Source: Luteolibacter arcticus
GTDB taxonomy: Bacteria; Verrucomicrobiota; Verrucomicrobiia; Verrucomicrobiales; Akkermansiaceae
Length of the DNA: 64,000 bases
NCBI RefSeq assembly: GCF_025950235.1
Contig: NZ_JAPDDT010000007.1
Location: 248,001-312,000 of the forward strand
Direction of reading: 5' to 3'
This document shows positions 50,191 to 58,779 of the stretch, piece by piece. Position numbers and translations under genes: made by a program. Every line of letters starts with the position of its first letter. Position 1 is the stretch's first letter. The notes under the pieces are model-generated. The model saw only the letters and a program-made list of their open reading frames with translations. It did not search any database and had not been told where the DNA came from.

Positions 50191-53100
50191 ATGCGCTCCT
50201 TCACCGATCTTTTCATCAAGCACCCGGTGCTCGCCATCGTGGTCAATCTCGTGATCGTCCTCATGGGATGGCGCGCGATCGGCTCGCTGCCGGTGCAACA
50301 ATTTCCAAAGCTCGAGAGTTCGTCGGTGCTCGTCACCACGCTCTACTACGGCGCCAGTGCCGAGACGGTCCGCGGCTTCCTGACCACGCCGATCGAGCGC
50401 GTCGTCTCGCAGATCGGCGGCGTCGATCACGTCGAGTCGAGCAGCCGCGCCGGTGTCAGCACGGTCACGGTGCGGCTGAAGCTGAACCACGACACCACCG
50501 CGGCGCTCGCCGAGATCAGCGCCCGACTCCAACAGGTCCGCGCCGAGTTGCCCCCCGATGCCGAGCCGCCGATGGTCGAGGTCCAGCGCGCGGACCGGCC
50601 CTATGCGACCTTTTATCTCAGTTTCACCTCGCCGGAACGCAGCGTCTCGGCGGTCACCGATTGGCTGACGCGCTCGCTTCAGCCGCAGTTCGCCACCTTG
50701 CCGGGTGTCCAGCGGGTGACGATCGAAGGCGGCCGCCAGATTGCCATGCGGATCTGGATCGATCCCGAGCGGCTTGCGGCGCTGAATCTTACGCCGGGCG
50801 ACGTCCAATCCGCGCTGCGCCGCAACAACTACCTCGCCGCGGTTGGTCGCACCAAGGGCAACCTCGTCGAGGTGAACCTGCTGGCGAATACCGACCTGCG
50901 CTCCACCGATGACTTCGAAAAGCTGATCGTGGTCGAGCGCAATGGAGCCATCGTCCGCCTGACCGATGTCGCGAAGGTGGAGCTCGGCGCGGAAGAGCCC
51001 GACTACATCGCGAAGCACAGCGAAAAGGAGGGCGTCTATCTCGGCGTCTGGCCACTGGTCGGCTCGAACGAGATCGATGTCGCCAAGGCCCTCGAAGCGG
51101 AGATGAACCGCATCCGCCCGACGCTGCCCGACGACATCGAGATGAAGCTCGCCTACGACGGCACCATGTTCATGCGCGAGGCGCTGAAGGAAATCAGCAA
51201 GACGCTGGTGGAAACGATCCTCATCGTCGGCCTGGCGGTGTTCCTCTTCATGGGCTCGATCCGCACGGCGCTGGTGCCGTTGATCGCGATGCCGATTTCG
51301 CTGATCGGCACCGCGGGGATCATGCTGGCCTGCGGCTTCAGCCTGAACCTGCTCACCATTCTCGCGATCGTGCTTTCGGTCGGTCTGGTGGTCGATGATG
51401 CGATCGTGGTGGTGGAAAACGTCGAGCGCCACGTCCGCGAAGGGAAGTCGCGGATCCAGGCGGCTTTGATCGGGGCGAGGGAGCTGAAGGGGCCGGTCAT
51501 CGCCATGACGATCACGCTCGCCGCGGTCTATGCACCGATCGGTTTCCAAGGCGGCCTCACCGGTTCGTTGTTCCTCGAGTTTGCGATCACGCTCGCCGCG
51601 GCGGTGATCGTGTCCGGCTTCGTTGCCCTGACACTTTCGCCGGTGATGAGCTCACGCTTCATTCACAAGACGGGGCAGGAAGGCCGGCTCACCCGGCTGG
51701 TCAACCGCGCCTTCGATCGCGTGAAGGCGGCCTATGCCGTGGCGCTGGATGGGGCGCTGCAGATCCGTTGGGTCATCGTCGGCGTGGCCGTCGCGATCAT
51801 GCTCGCGGCCTATCCCTTCTACCTGATGTCGGAGAGCGAGCTCGCGCCGGTGGAGGACCAGAGCCACATCAGCCTGTTCCTTGACACGCCGCCGGATTCG
51901 ACCATCGAGGCCGCGAATCGCGAGTCGCTGGAGCTGGTGAAGAAGGTCACCGCGTTTCCCGAAGCCGACTACATGTGGTCACTCACCGCGGGATGGGGTG
52001 GCTTCGGCGGCATGGCCATGAAGCCGTGGAAGGAGCGCGAGCGCACTACCGAGGAAATGTATGGCGAGGTCTTCGGTGCGGTGTCCCAGGTGCCCGGCCT
52101 GCGGATTTTCCCGCGGCTCGATCCCTCATTGCCGACGCCCGGCCAGTATGACGTCGAGCTGGTCTTGCAAACCGACGGGCCGGTCGAGGACTTGATCCAG
52201 ACCGCGCATCAGATCATCGGTGCGGGCTTCCAGAGCGGGAAGTTCCTCTACGTCGATACCGACTTGAAGATCGACCGGCCCGAGGCCCGCGTGTTGATCG
52301 ACCGCGAGCGGCTTGCCGACCTCGGGCTGGACCTGGCAGGGGTGGGCCAGGAACTGGGCACCTTGCTTGGTGGAGCCTACGTGAATCGCTTCAACTACTT
52401 CGACCGCAGCTACAAGGTGATCCCGCAGCTCGGCGACAGCGACCGTGCGTCGGTCGGACCCTTGCTCGATCTGAAGATCCGGACGCCCGATGGCGATCTG
52501 GTGCCCGTTTCGACCTTCACCAGTCTTGAGGCAGGGACATCGCCGCGCACCCTGAACCGCTTCCAGCAGCGCAATGCCGTGAAGATCTTCGGCGGCGTGC
52601 AGCCGGGTGTCACCAAGGAGGCCGGGCTGAGCGTGCTGGAAGACGCCGCGAACAAGGTCAAGCCGCCCGGGGTGACGCTCGACTACGCCGGCGAGTCGCG
52701 ACAGATCCGCAAGGAAGGCTCCGCTCTGGTCGTGACGCTCGGCTTCGCGGTGGTGCTGATTTACCTGGTGCTCGCGGCGCAGTTCCACAGCTTCCGAGAT
52801 CCGCTGATCATCCTCTTTGGCTCCGTGCCGCTGGCGATTTCCGGGGCGCTGATCTTCACGTTCATGGGGTTCACCACGATCAACATTTACTCGCAGGTCG
52901 GGCTGATCACGCTGGTTGGTCTGATCGCGAAGAACGGAATTTTGATCGTGGAGTTCGCGAACGAACTTCAGGCGAAGGGTCTTGAGAAGGTCGCCGCGTT
53001 GCGAGAGGCGGCGCTGACTCGTTTGCGCCCGGTGCTGATGACCACGGCGGCCACGGTGTTCGGGCACGCGCCACTGATTTTCGTGACCGGTGCGGGCGCG

Positions 53101-53262
53101 GAATCGCGGAACAGTATCGGGATAGTGCTGGTGGCGGGGATGATCGTGGGGACCTTGTTCACGCTGTTCGTCGTGCCGGCTTTCTATTCGATCATTGCGG
53201 CGAAACACCGGCCGCATGAGGAGATCGAGGAAGAGGAGGCGGGGGAGCTGGTGCCGGCGTAA
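50191..53262 (+). CDS. RND-family multidrug/lipid efflux permease
   Basis: The 1023-residue inner-membrane pump has twelve expected membrane helices and two large periplasmic loops. The proton-relay Asp pair is in VGLVVDDAIVVVENVERH (TM4), and the TM10-11 region reads 'LIAKNGILIVEFANELQAKG'. AcrB-type signatures recur in both halves. Length is typical (about 1000-1050). It is third gene of the TetR-adaptor-permease operon. The KS gene starts only 49 bp after it on the same strand, linking export to the synthesis genes. Confidence 0.95.
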   Translation: MRSFTDLFIKHPVLAIVVNLVIVLMGWRAIGSLPVQQFPKLESSSVLVTTLYYGASAETVRGFLTTPIERVVSQIGGVDHVESSSRAGVSTVTVRLKLNHDTTAALAEISARLQQVRAELPPDAEPPMVEVQRADRPYATFYLSFTSPERSVSAVTDWLTRSLQPQFATLPGVQRVTIEGGRQIAMRIWIDPERLAALNLTPGDVQSALRRNNYLAAVGRTKGNLVEVNLLANTDLRSTDDFEKLIVVERNGAIVRLTDVAKVELGAEEPDYIAKHSEKEGVYLGVWPLVGSNEIDVAKALEAEMNRIRPTLPDDIEMKLAYDGTMFMREALKEISKTLVETILIVGLAVFLFMGSIRTALVPLIAMPISLIGTAGIMLACGFSLNLLTILAIVLSVGLVVDDAIVVVENVERHVREGKSRIQAALIGARELKGPVIAMTITLAAVYAPIGFQGGLTGSLFLEFAITLAAAVIVSGFVALTLSPVMSSRFIHKTGQEGRLTRLVNRAFDRVKAAYAVALDGALQIRWVIVGVAVAIMLAAYPFYLMSESELAPVEDQSHISLFLDTPPDSTIEAANRESLELVKKVTAFPEADYMWSLTAGWGGFGGMAMKPWKERERTTEEMYGEVFGAVSQVPGLRIFPRLDPSLPTPGQYDVELVLQTDGPVEDLIQTAHQIIGAGFQSGKFLYVDTDLKIDRPEARVLIDRERLADLGLDLAGVGQELGTLLGGAYVNRFNYFDRSYKVIPQLGDSDRASVGPLLDLKIRTPDGDLVPVSTFTSLEAGTSPRTLNRFQQRNAVKIFGGVQPGVTKEAGLSVLEDAANKVKPPGVTLDYAGESRQIRKEGSALVVTLGFAVVLIYLVLAAQFHSFRDPLIILFGSVPLAISGALIFTFMGFTTINIYSQVGLITLVGLIAKNGILIVEFANELQAKGLEKVAALREAALTRLRPVLMTTAATVFGHAPLIFVTGAGAESRNSIGIVLVAGMIVGTLFTLFVVPAFYSIIAAKHRPHEEIEEEEAGELVPA

Positions 53263-53311
53263 ACGGCTACTCTGTTTGACAAGCTGCCGCGCTGTTGCCT
53301 AGCTGCCGCCG

Positions 53312-54550
53312 GTGGCATTCCGAGCCGATCAACCCCCAGTTTCCGCCCTCCGTCCCGTCGCCATCACCGGCACCGGGATCTTCACGTCGATGGGCGGGGA
53401 TCTCGCGGAAAATGCTGCGGGGTTCCGGGCAGGCCGCACTGCGTTTCGCCCGGTGGATCTGTTTGATGTTTCGCGTCAGCGGGTCGGCACTGCCGGTCAG
53501 GCTGAGCTGCCCGATTCGGCGGCCGGGGTGTCGCGAAAGTCCTGGCAGCGCATGGACCGCGGCAGCCGTATGGCGTGGCTCGCGGCTCGTGAGGCCTTGG
53601 ATACGGCAGGGCTTTCCGGAGGGGACATGCCGGTGGTGATCGGCACCTCTGCCGCCGCGATGCCGGTGGGGGAGCGGTATTACCTGCAGGCGATCGAGGG
53701 TAAATCCAAGCGTCGCCAGCTTACGCGGGTGGAGACCTATCAGCCGCAGTTCCAGATGATGGAGATGATGCGCAGCCTCGGGGTCCGGGGGCCGCTGCGC
53801 ATTGTCTCGAATGCCTGCGCATCCGGAGCGAATGCGATCGGGCATGCGTTCCAAATGGTGTCCGAGGGGAAGGCCGAGCGAGTGCTTGCCGGTGGCTACG
53901 ATGCCCTTTGCCAGCTTGTTTTCGCTGGCTTCGATTCGCTCCAGGCGCTTTCAGTGAGCGGCATCCCACGGCCATTCGATGCTGCACGGGATGGCCTAGC
54001 GCTCGGCGAGGGTGCGGGCTTCGTCATCGTCGAGTCGCTCGAAGCTGCCCAGGCGCGCGGGTCTAACATTCTAGCGCGAGTGCTTTCGTATGCTGCGGCG
54101 ACCGACATCCACCATCTTACCCAGCCCCATCCTGAAGGCGATGCGGCACTGGTGACGATGGAGAAGGCGACGCGTGCTGCCGGCCTGCATCCGGAGCAGA
54201 TTGACTACATCAATTCGCACGGCACGGGGACTCCGCTGAATGACGTGGCGGAGGCCCGCGCGATCTCGCGCTGGGCGGGTGATGCGGTGTCGAAGATCCA
54301 GGTTTCCTCCACCAAGTCGGCGATCGGGCACCTGTTAGGCGGCGCCGGTTCGGTGGAGTCGGTGATCTGCCTGCTCGCGCTACGAGATCAATTCCTGCCT
54401 GCCAGCTTGAATGTCCGCGAGATCGATCCAGTGGTGGAATTCGATCTCGTCCAACAGCCGCGGGATGCGGTCGTGAACACGGTACTGACGAACTCGTTCG
54501 GCTTCGGTGGCGCGAATGCCACGCTCATCTTCCAGAAGGAGGGACTGTGA
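53312..54550 (+). CDS. beta-ketoacyl-ACP synthase (FabF-like)
   Basis: The 412-residue KAS II-type condensing enzyme has a complete catalytic set: C169 (SNACASGANAIG), H303 (NSHGTGTPLND) and H340 with K335 (SSTKSAIGHLLGGAGS). The C-terminal 'NSFGFGGANATLIF' is intact. It joins malonyl-ACP to an acyl chain. The start is GTG 53312. It is directly downstream of the RND operon and followed after 109 bp (holding a long hairpin) by a ketosynthase-like protein lacking these residues. The pairing resembles the KS-CLF heterodimers of type II polyketide and aryl-polyene systems. Confidence 0.93.
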   Translation: MAFRADQPPVSALRPVAITGTGIFTSMGGDLAENAAGFRAGRTAFRPVDLFDVSRQRVGTAGQAELPDSAAGVSRKSWQRMDRGSRMAWLAAREALDTAGLSGGDMPVVIGTSAAAMPVGERYYLQAIEGKSKRRQLTRVETYQPQFQMMEMMRSLGVRGPLRIVSNACASGANAIGHAFQMVSEGKAERVLAGGYDALCQLVFAGFDSLQALSVSGIPRPFDAARDGLALGEGAGFVIVESLEAAQARGSNILARVLSYAAATDIHHLTQPHPEGDAALVTMEKATRAAGLHPEQIDYINSHGTGTPLNDVAEARAISRWAGDAVSKIQVSSTKSAIGHLLGGAGSVESVICLLALRDQFLPASLNVREIDPVVEFDLVQQPRDAVVNTVLTNSFGFGGANATLIFQKEGL

Positions 54551-54564
54551 GAATACGGATTATC

Positions 54565-54629
54565 GAACCGCCAAGACGCCAAGTGCGCCAAGATTCCAAG
54601 TCTTTGCGAACTTGGCGTCTTGGCGGTTC
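54565..54629. repeat. 65-bp palindromic element between the KS genes
   Basis: GAACCGCCAAGACGCCAAG (54565-54583) is followed 27 bp later by its exact reverse complement (54611-54629), giving a perfect 19-bp stem. The interior contains further AAG/CTT-rich half matches. The 'CGCCAAGACGCCAAG' core is like interspersed repeats I recall in several phyla. It may be a REP-like element or attenuate expression of the second KS gene. Confidence 0.75.
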
Positions 54630-54659
54630 AAATTTCCGCAGGGGAACGGAGGTGCTGTC

Positions 54660-55676
54660 ATGATCCGCATCACTGGCACCGGAGCTGTTAGCTCGGCAGG
54701 GTGGGGAGTGGACGCGATGATGAGCGCGCTGGATTCAGGCGTGCGCCCGGAGCTTTCCGAGTTGTCCCGCGAGCGAAAGGATGGAGAGCCGGTGGTCACG
54801 CGGGTGCTGCGGGTTCCGGCTGCTCTGAACACCTTGCCGAAGAGCCCGCGGCTGCGCCGGGTCAGCCCGATTTCGAAATTCGCTGTGGCTGCGGCGATGG
54901 AAGCGCTCGGCTCGGAGCGTGCGGCGAAGGTGGCGGCCGGTGAGCTTCGGCTCGGGGTCGTCTGTTCGCTCTTCAATGGCTGCGTCAACTACTCGAACCG
55001 CTTCTTCGGCGAAGTGCTGGTAGAGCCGGCTGTGGCCAGTCCGATCCTGTTTCCCGAGACCGTTTTCAACGCGCCTTCCAGCCACCTTTCCGCACTCTTT
55101 AATTCCACGGCACCGAATGACACCATCCTCGGGGATGGCGCGGAAATCTTCACCGCGCTGGAAATCGCCACGGAGTGGCTGCTGCGTGGCGATTGCGATG
55201 GGGTGCTGGTTGTTGCGCCGGAAGAGATCGACTGGCTGAGCTCGGAAGGCCTCGGCCTCTACTCGCGCGATGCCATTCCTTCCGAAGGAGCGGCCGCGGT
55301 CTATCTGGAGATCGGAGGCGAAGGCCCGCAGCTCCTTTCCATTCCCGATCCGGTGTTGTTAGGGGCCGGTCTTGCCCGTGCGGCGACGTTGCGGGAGGCG
55401 ATGTCAGCGGCAGGCGCCGAGGACGATGGCAGCACCCTGCTTGCCGATAGCCGCAGCGGCGTGGCGAAATTCGACGCGCCGGAGAACAAAGTCTTCGGTT
55501 CGTGGAACGGTCCGCGGATTTCGGTGAAGACCATTCTCGGCGAGTGTTTCGGCGCGTCCGCCGGGCATCAGCTTGTCACGGCCATCGAACGCCTCCGTCG
55601 CGGCGATGCGGAGCAAGCCCTGGTGATCACCTTGGGCGGCAATGAACAGGTGGGGGCATGCCGGTTGGGACGCTGA
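54660..55676 (+). CDS. ketosynthase-like protein lacking the catalytic triad (CLF-like)
   Basis: The 338-residue thiolase-fold protein starts MIRITGTGAVSSAGWGVDAM, as condensing enzymes do. The nucleophile region reads 'NDTILGDGAEIFTALEIATE' with no Cys. The HGTGT motif is absent, and the final KxxxGH is 'SVKTILGECFGASAGH' (His replaced by Glu). Such inactive partners act as chain-length factors in KS-CLF dimers. A Shine-Dalgarno GGAGG lies 8-12 bp before ATG 54660. It is downstream of the active KS, separated by a palindromic element. Assignment as CLF-like is by missing residues and context. Confidence 0.78.
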   Translation: MIRITGTGAVSSAGWGVDAMMSALDSGVRPELSELSRERKDGEPVVTRVLRVPAALNTLPKSPRLRRVSPISKFAVAAAMEALGSERAAKVAAGELRLGVVCSLFNGCVNYSNRFFGEVLVEPAVASPILFPETVFNAPSSHLSALFNSTAPNDTILGDGAEIFTALEIATEWLLRGDCDGVLVVAPEEIDWLSSEGLGLYSRDAIPSEGAAAVYLEIGGEGPQLLSIPDPVLLGAGLARAATLREAMSAAGAEDDGSTLLADSRSGVAKFDAPENKVFGSWNGPRISVKTILGECFGASAGHQLVTAIERLRRGDAEQALVITLGGNEQVGACRLGR

Positions 55677-55725
55677 GACGCGGATTGCGCTGGCCGTCCG
55701 GGCGATCCCCGGTTGAAAAAGGACC

Positions 55726-57159
55726 ATGGTCTCCTCGCGCCGTGCGTTTCTCAAATCGTCAGCCCTTTGCGCGACGGGTGTCGGATTCACGCAAGTGCCG
55801 AACATTGCGATCAAACAACCCATCGGGATTCGGGTCGCTGCGGTGGATTTCGCCTTCGAGGAGTTCAAATACCGCATGCCGTACAAGTTCGGGGGGACGG
55901 CGGTGGATCGAGTAACCTTGCTGAATGTCACGGTGGAGGTCGTTTCCCCATCGGGCAAGACGACCAAGGGCTTCGGCTCGATGCCGATGGGCAACGTCTG
56001 GTCCTTTCCTTCGAAGACGATTCCCTACGAAGGCACGCTCCAAGCGATGAAGGCGCTGGCTCCGAAGATTGCGGCCATCACCCGCGGCTTCACCGAGTCC
56101 GCCCACCCGATCGAGATCAACCACCAGTTGGAGCCCGAGTATCTGAAAGCCGCGGCAGACGTTTCCAAGGAACTGAAGCTCGCCACACCGATTCCGAAGC
56201 TGTGCACGCAGGTCGTCGCGAGTGCGTTCGATGCCGCTTTGCACGATGCCTTCGGGAAATCGCTCGGCTTGAATTGCTATCGCACCTACACGCCGGAACT
56301 CATCGGTCACGACCTGTCGCGCTACCTCGGCGCGGACTTCAAGGGCGAGTCGATCCAGACCCACGTGAATGAGAAACCGCGCGACTGGGTGTGGCTATTC
56401 CACTCGGTCGGCGGGCTCGATGCGGTGCTGGAGTCCGAGCTGAAGGAACGCGTGAACGACGGGCTGCCCGAGACCCTCGCGGAGTGGATTCGTCGCGACG
56501 GCTTGCAGCGGATCAAGATCAAGCTCCAGGGCGAGAACCTCGACTGGGACATCGAGCGCACGGTATCGATCGATCGGGTCGCGCGTGAGACCCGGCCGGA
56601 TGTGGAATGGGCGTATTGCTGCGATTTCAACGAGGCGTGCGCCAATGTGGACTACGTGCTCGAATTCCTGGCCAAGGTGAAGGAGCGTGCGCCCAAGGGC
56701 TTCGAGAGCATCCTCTACCTCGAGCAGCCGACACGCCGAGACCTCAAGGCCGACTCCGGCAATCACATGCACCGGGCGGCGGAAATGCGGCCGGTGGTCA
56801 TCGATGAATCGCTTACCGAGCTCGAGTCGCTGCTGCTCGCCCGGGAAATGGGCTACACCGGCGCCTGCCTCAAGGCCTGCAAGGGTCAATCGCATGCCGT
56901 GCTGATGGCTGCTGCCGGTCGCAAATACGGGATGTTTCTCTGCGTTCAGGACCTGACCTGTCCGGGGGCGTCGCTGATTCACTCGGCGGGTCTTGCTGCC
57001 AACCTCGCGGGGCTTTCCACGATCGAGTCGAACGCCCGCCAGTATGTTCCGGCGGCGAATGCGGGTTGGATCGAGCGGTTCCCGGGGCTCTTCGACACCA
57101 GGGACGGGAAGCTGGCCACGGCCCGTCTGACCGAACCCGGGTTGAGTGCGGTTTCCTGA
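55726..57159 (+). CDS. Tat-exported mandelate racemase/muconate lactonizing (enolase superfamily) protein
   Basis: The 477-residue protein has a twin-arginine signal ([19 protein letters not shown]). The enolase-superfamily barrel carries KxK (RIKIKLQG), metal ligands in CDFNEAC, YLEQPT and VIDESL, and a Lys on the opposite face (LKACKGQSH). Members abstract a proton alpha to a carboxylate, as in sugar-acid dehydratases or racemases. Export of such an enzyme is uncommon and suggests periplasmic action on a sugar acid (inference). It is monocistronic and follows the CLF-like gene by 49 bp. Confidence 0.85.
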   Translation: MVSSRRAFLKSSALCATGVGFTQVPNIAIKQPIGIRVAAVDFAFEEFKYRMPYKFGGTAVDRVTLLNVTVEVVSPSGKTTKGFGSMPMGNVWSFPSKTIPYEGTLQAMKALAPKIAAITRGFTESAHPIEINHQLEPEYLKAAADVSKELKLATPIPKLCTQVVASAFDAALHDAFGKSLGLNCYRTYTPELIGHDLSRYLGADFKGESIQTHVNEKPRDWVWLFHSVGGLDAVLESELKERVNDGLPETLAEWIRRDGLQRIKIKLQGENLDWDIERTVSIDRVARETRPDVEWAYCCDFNEACANVDYVLEFLAKVKERAPKGFESILYLEQPTRRDLKADSGNHMHRAAEMRPVVIDESLTELESLLLAREMGYTGACLKACKGQSHAVLMAAAGRKYGMFLCVQDLTCPGASLIHSAGLAANLAGLSTIESNARQYVPAANAGWIERFPGLFDTRDGKLATARLTEPGLSAVS

Positions 57160-57172
57160 TGCCGGTTCCAGC

Positions 57173-57745
57173 TCAGCGCTGTTGGCAGGAGGCGAGTGCG
57201 TCCGCGGTCGCCAGGAAATGCATCGGCAGGTCGTGCGGGTCCATGGGCAGTTCGGGCAGGACTTGCTCGCGGAAGCACACGCCGACTCGCAGCGATTCCG
57301 AATGGGACGTCGCGAGCGCGCGGTCGTAGTAGCCCTTGCCGCGGCCGAGGCGTTTGCCACAGCGGGTGAAGGCCATGCCGGGGCAGAGGAAGAGATCGAT
57401 GTCCTCGGTCGTGACGAGCGGCGCGTCGGGCATCGGTTCGGCAATGCCGAAAGGACCGGGGTGCAGCCGCGGCAGGGAGGCATCGACGAGATGGAAGCTC
57501 ATGGTTTCGCCCTCGATCCGTGGCAGCAACCAGCGGCGATCCGGGAACTCGGCGAGCAGGGGCAGCAACAGCGGCTCGCCGGGGATGGCCACGAAGGCGG
57601 CGATGGTTTTTGCGGGTTGCCCGGCAAGCCAGTCGCGCAGGTGATTGCGAAGCGCCGCGGCTTGTTCGAACTGCGACTTCAAGTCCGGGCGGTTGGCGCG
57701 CAGGACCCGGCGCAGGGCGGACTTGGCGGGAGTTGTCACTTGCAT
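57173..57745 (-). CDS. 5-formyltetrahydrofolate cyclo-ligase family protein
   Basis: The 190-residue protein has the N-terminal 'KSALRRVLRA' helix and 'IAAFVAIPGEPLLLPLL', and the ATP/folate site 'LGRGKGYYDRAL' near residue 135. It converts 5-formyl-THF to 5,10-methenyl-THF with ATP. Length matches the family (about 180-200). It converges with the enolase-superfamily gene (13 bp gap) and is divergent from the secreted protein at 57776, with starts about 30 bp apart. Confidence 0.9.
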   Translation of the reverse strand: MQVTTPAKSALRRVLRANRPDLKSQFEQAAALRNHLRDWLAGQPAKTIAAFVAIPGEPLLLPLLAEFPDRRWLLPRIEGETMSFHLVDASLPRLHPGPFGIAEPMPDAPLVTTEDIDLFLCPGMAFTRCGKRLGRGKGYYDRALATSHSESLRVGVCFREQVLPELPMDPHDLPMHFLATADALASCQQR

Positions 57746-57775
57746 TGGACCGGCTGGAGCAGAAACCTAGCCGCC

Positions 57776-58363
57776 GTGAACGTCCGCTGGCAAGTCGTCG
57801 CCTGTCTCCTCAGCATCTCCGTCGCCGGAGCGGCGGATGAGAAGGCGAAGTTCGAGTGGAAACCGCCGGCCGTGGGCGCGGGGATTTTCACCGATCAGCT
57901 CGGCATGCTCGACCGCGAGCGCGAGGAGTATGCGAACAACCTGGCCGGCTACGCTTCGAACCGGATCGCGGCGGCGCGGGCGAGCGCGGCCTCGCTGAAC
58001 GAGGGCCGGCGTCTGGTGGCGCTGGCGCTGCATCTCGTGCCTCGCAACCGCAAGGCGTTGGTGCTGAGCTTTCAACTCTCGCGCGGCGTGGTCCCGGAGG
58101 CGGATCCGGATAATTTCCGCCCGGATGTGCTGGCCGGTTTGCTTTTTACCCGCGCGCAGGTGCTCAAGGAGCAGGGAGGCGTGGAAAACCTGCTGCTGGC
58201 CAAGATCTTCACCGAATTGGCGGCCGAGATGGACCCGAAGAACGACGACGCCGTTTACGCCAGCGAGCTACAGCGGCTGGACCAGGGCGCGGTGGATTGG
58301 TCGGCGCTCACCGATGTGAAAAAGCCCGCGGCGGATGAGCCGGAGGCCGACGACAGGCCGTGA
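57776..58363 (+). CDS. hypothetical exported protein
   Basis: The 195-residue product starts at GTG 57776 with a signal peptide (NVRWQVVACLLSISVAGAAD). The mature part is alpha-helical, possibly TPR-like ('RRLVALALHLVPRNRKALVL', 'LLLAKIFTELAAEMDPKNDD'), ending acidic. TPR-like helices suggest a periplasmic scaffold, but I recognise no specific family. It is divergent from the cyclo-ligase gene and converges with the small antitoxin-like gene. Confidence 0.65.
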   Translation: MNVRWQVVACLLSISVAGAADEKAKFEWKPPAVGAGIFTDQLGMLDREREEYANNLAGYASNRIAAARASAASLNEGRRLVALALHLVPRNRKALVLSFQLSRGVVPEADPDNFRPDVLAGLLFTRAQVLKEQGGVENLLLAKIFTELAAEMDPKNDDAVYASELQRLDQGAVDWSALTDVKKPAADEPEADDRP

Positions 58364-58443
58364 GCCTTTTCCGAAGGCGACGCGGAGTGGCTCGTTGAGG
58401 CGGAGTTCACCCGACGCATTCTCACGAATGCGCCTACGGATCG

Positions 58444-58644
58444 TCATGCGAGCCCGAACTCTTCCCGAACGGTCTGGTGGGAGTGCTGCCGGCCGTCGCG
58501 GATGTTGGCGAGACCCGCCTCGATTTTCTGGCGGACGAGAATCTCATACATCAGGTCATCCCAACTGGCCGATTCCGGCAGGTCTCTGACCAGCCGGGTG
58601 GCGGCTTTCTTGATCGACGCCTTGTTTGGGTGAGCTCCAGTCAT
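58444..58644 (-). CDS. orphan antitoxin-like protein
   Basis: The 66-residue protein MTGAHPNKASIKKAATRLVR… ends 'LMYEILVRQKIEAGLANIRD' plus 'GRQHSHQTVREEFGLA'. That pattern is shared with small antitoxins of RelE/ParE-type pairs ('I--GL-D---G…V…'). No toxin gene is adjacent on either side, since ilvE-type and secreted-protein genes flank it. It may be a solitary remnant or regulator. Start 58644 was preferred over 58674 as upstream residues look random. Confidence 0.6.
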   Translation of the reverse strand: MTGAHPNKASIKKAATRLVRDLPESASWDDLMYEILVRQKIEAGLANIRDGRQHSHQTVREEFGLA

Positions 58645-58779
58645 GGAGGAATGAGGCCGCGAGCCGGGGTCCAATGCAAGCAGGGCTTTGCCCCCGGCGG
58701 GTTCATGTCAGCAAACGGCTGCGCCCTCACGAGGGGCTTGCCAGCTTGCCTCCCCGGCCTACGCTGCGGGCTCTTTTCC

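Noticed and set aside
58411-58432. CGCATTC-tcac-GAATGCG stem between convergent genes
   Set aside because: Only seven pairs and no T-tract. It is too weak to call as a terminator on sequence alone.
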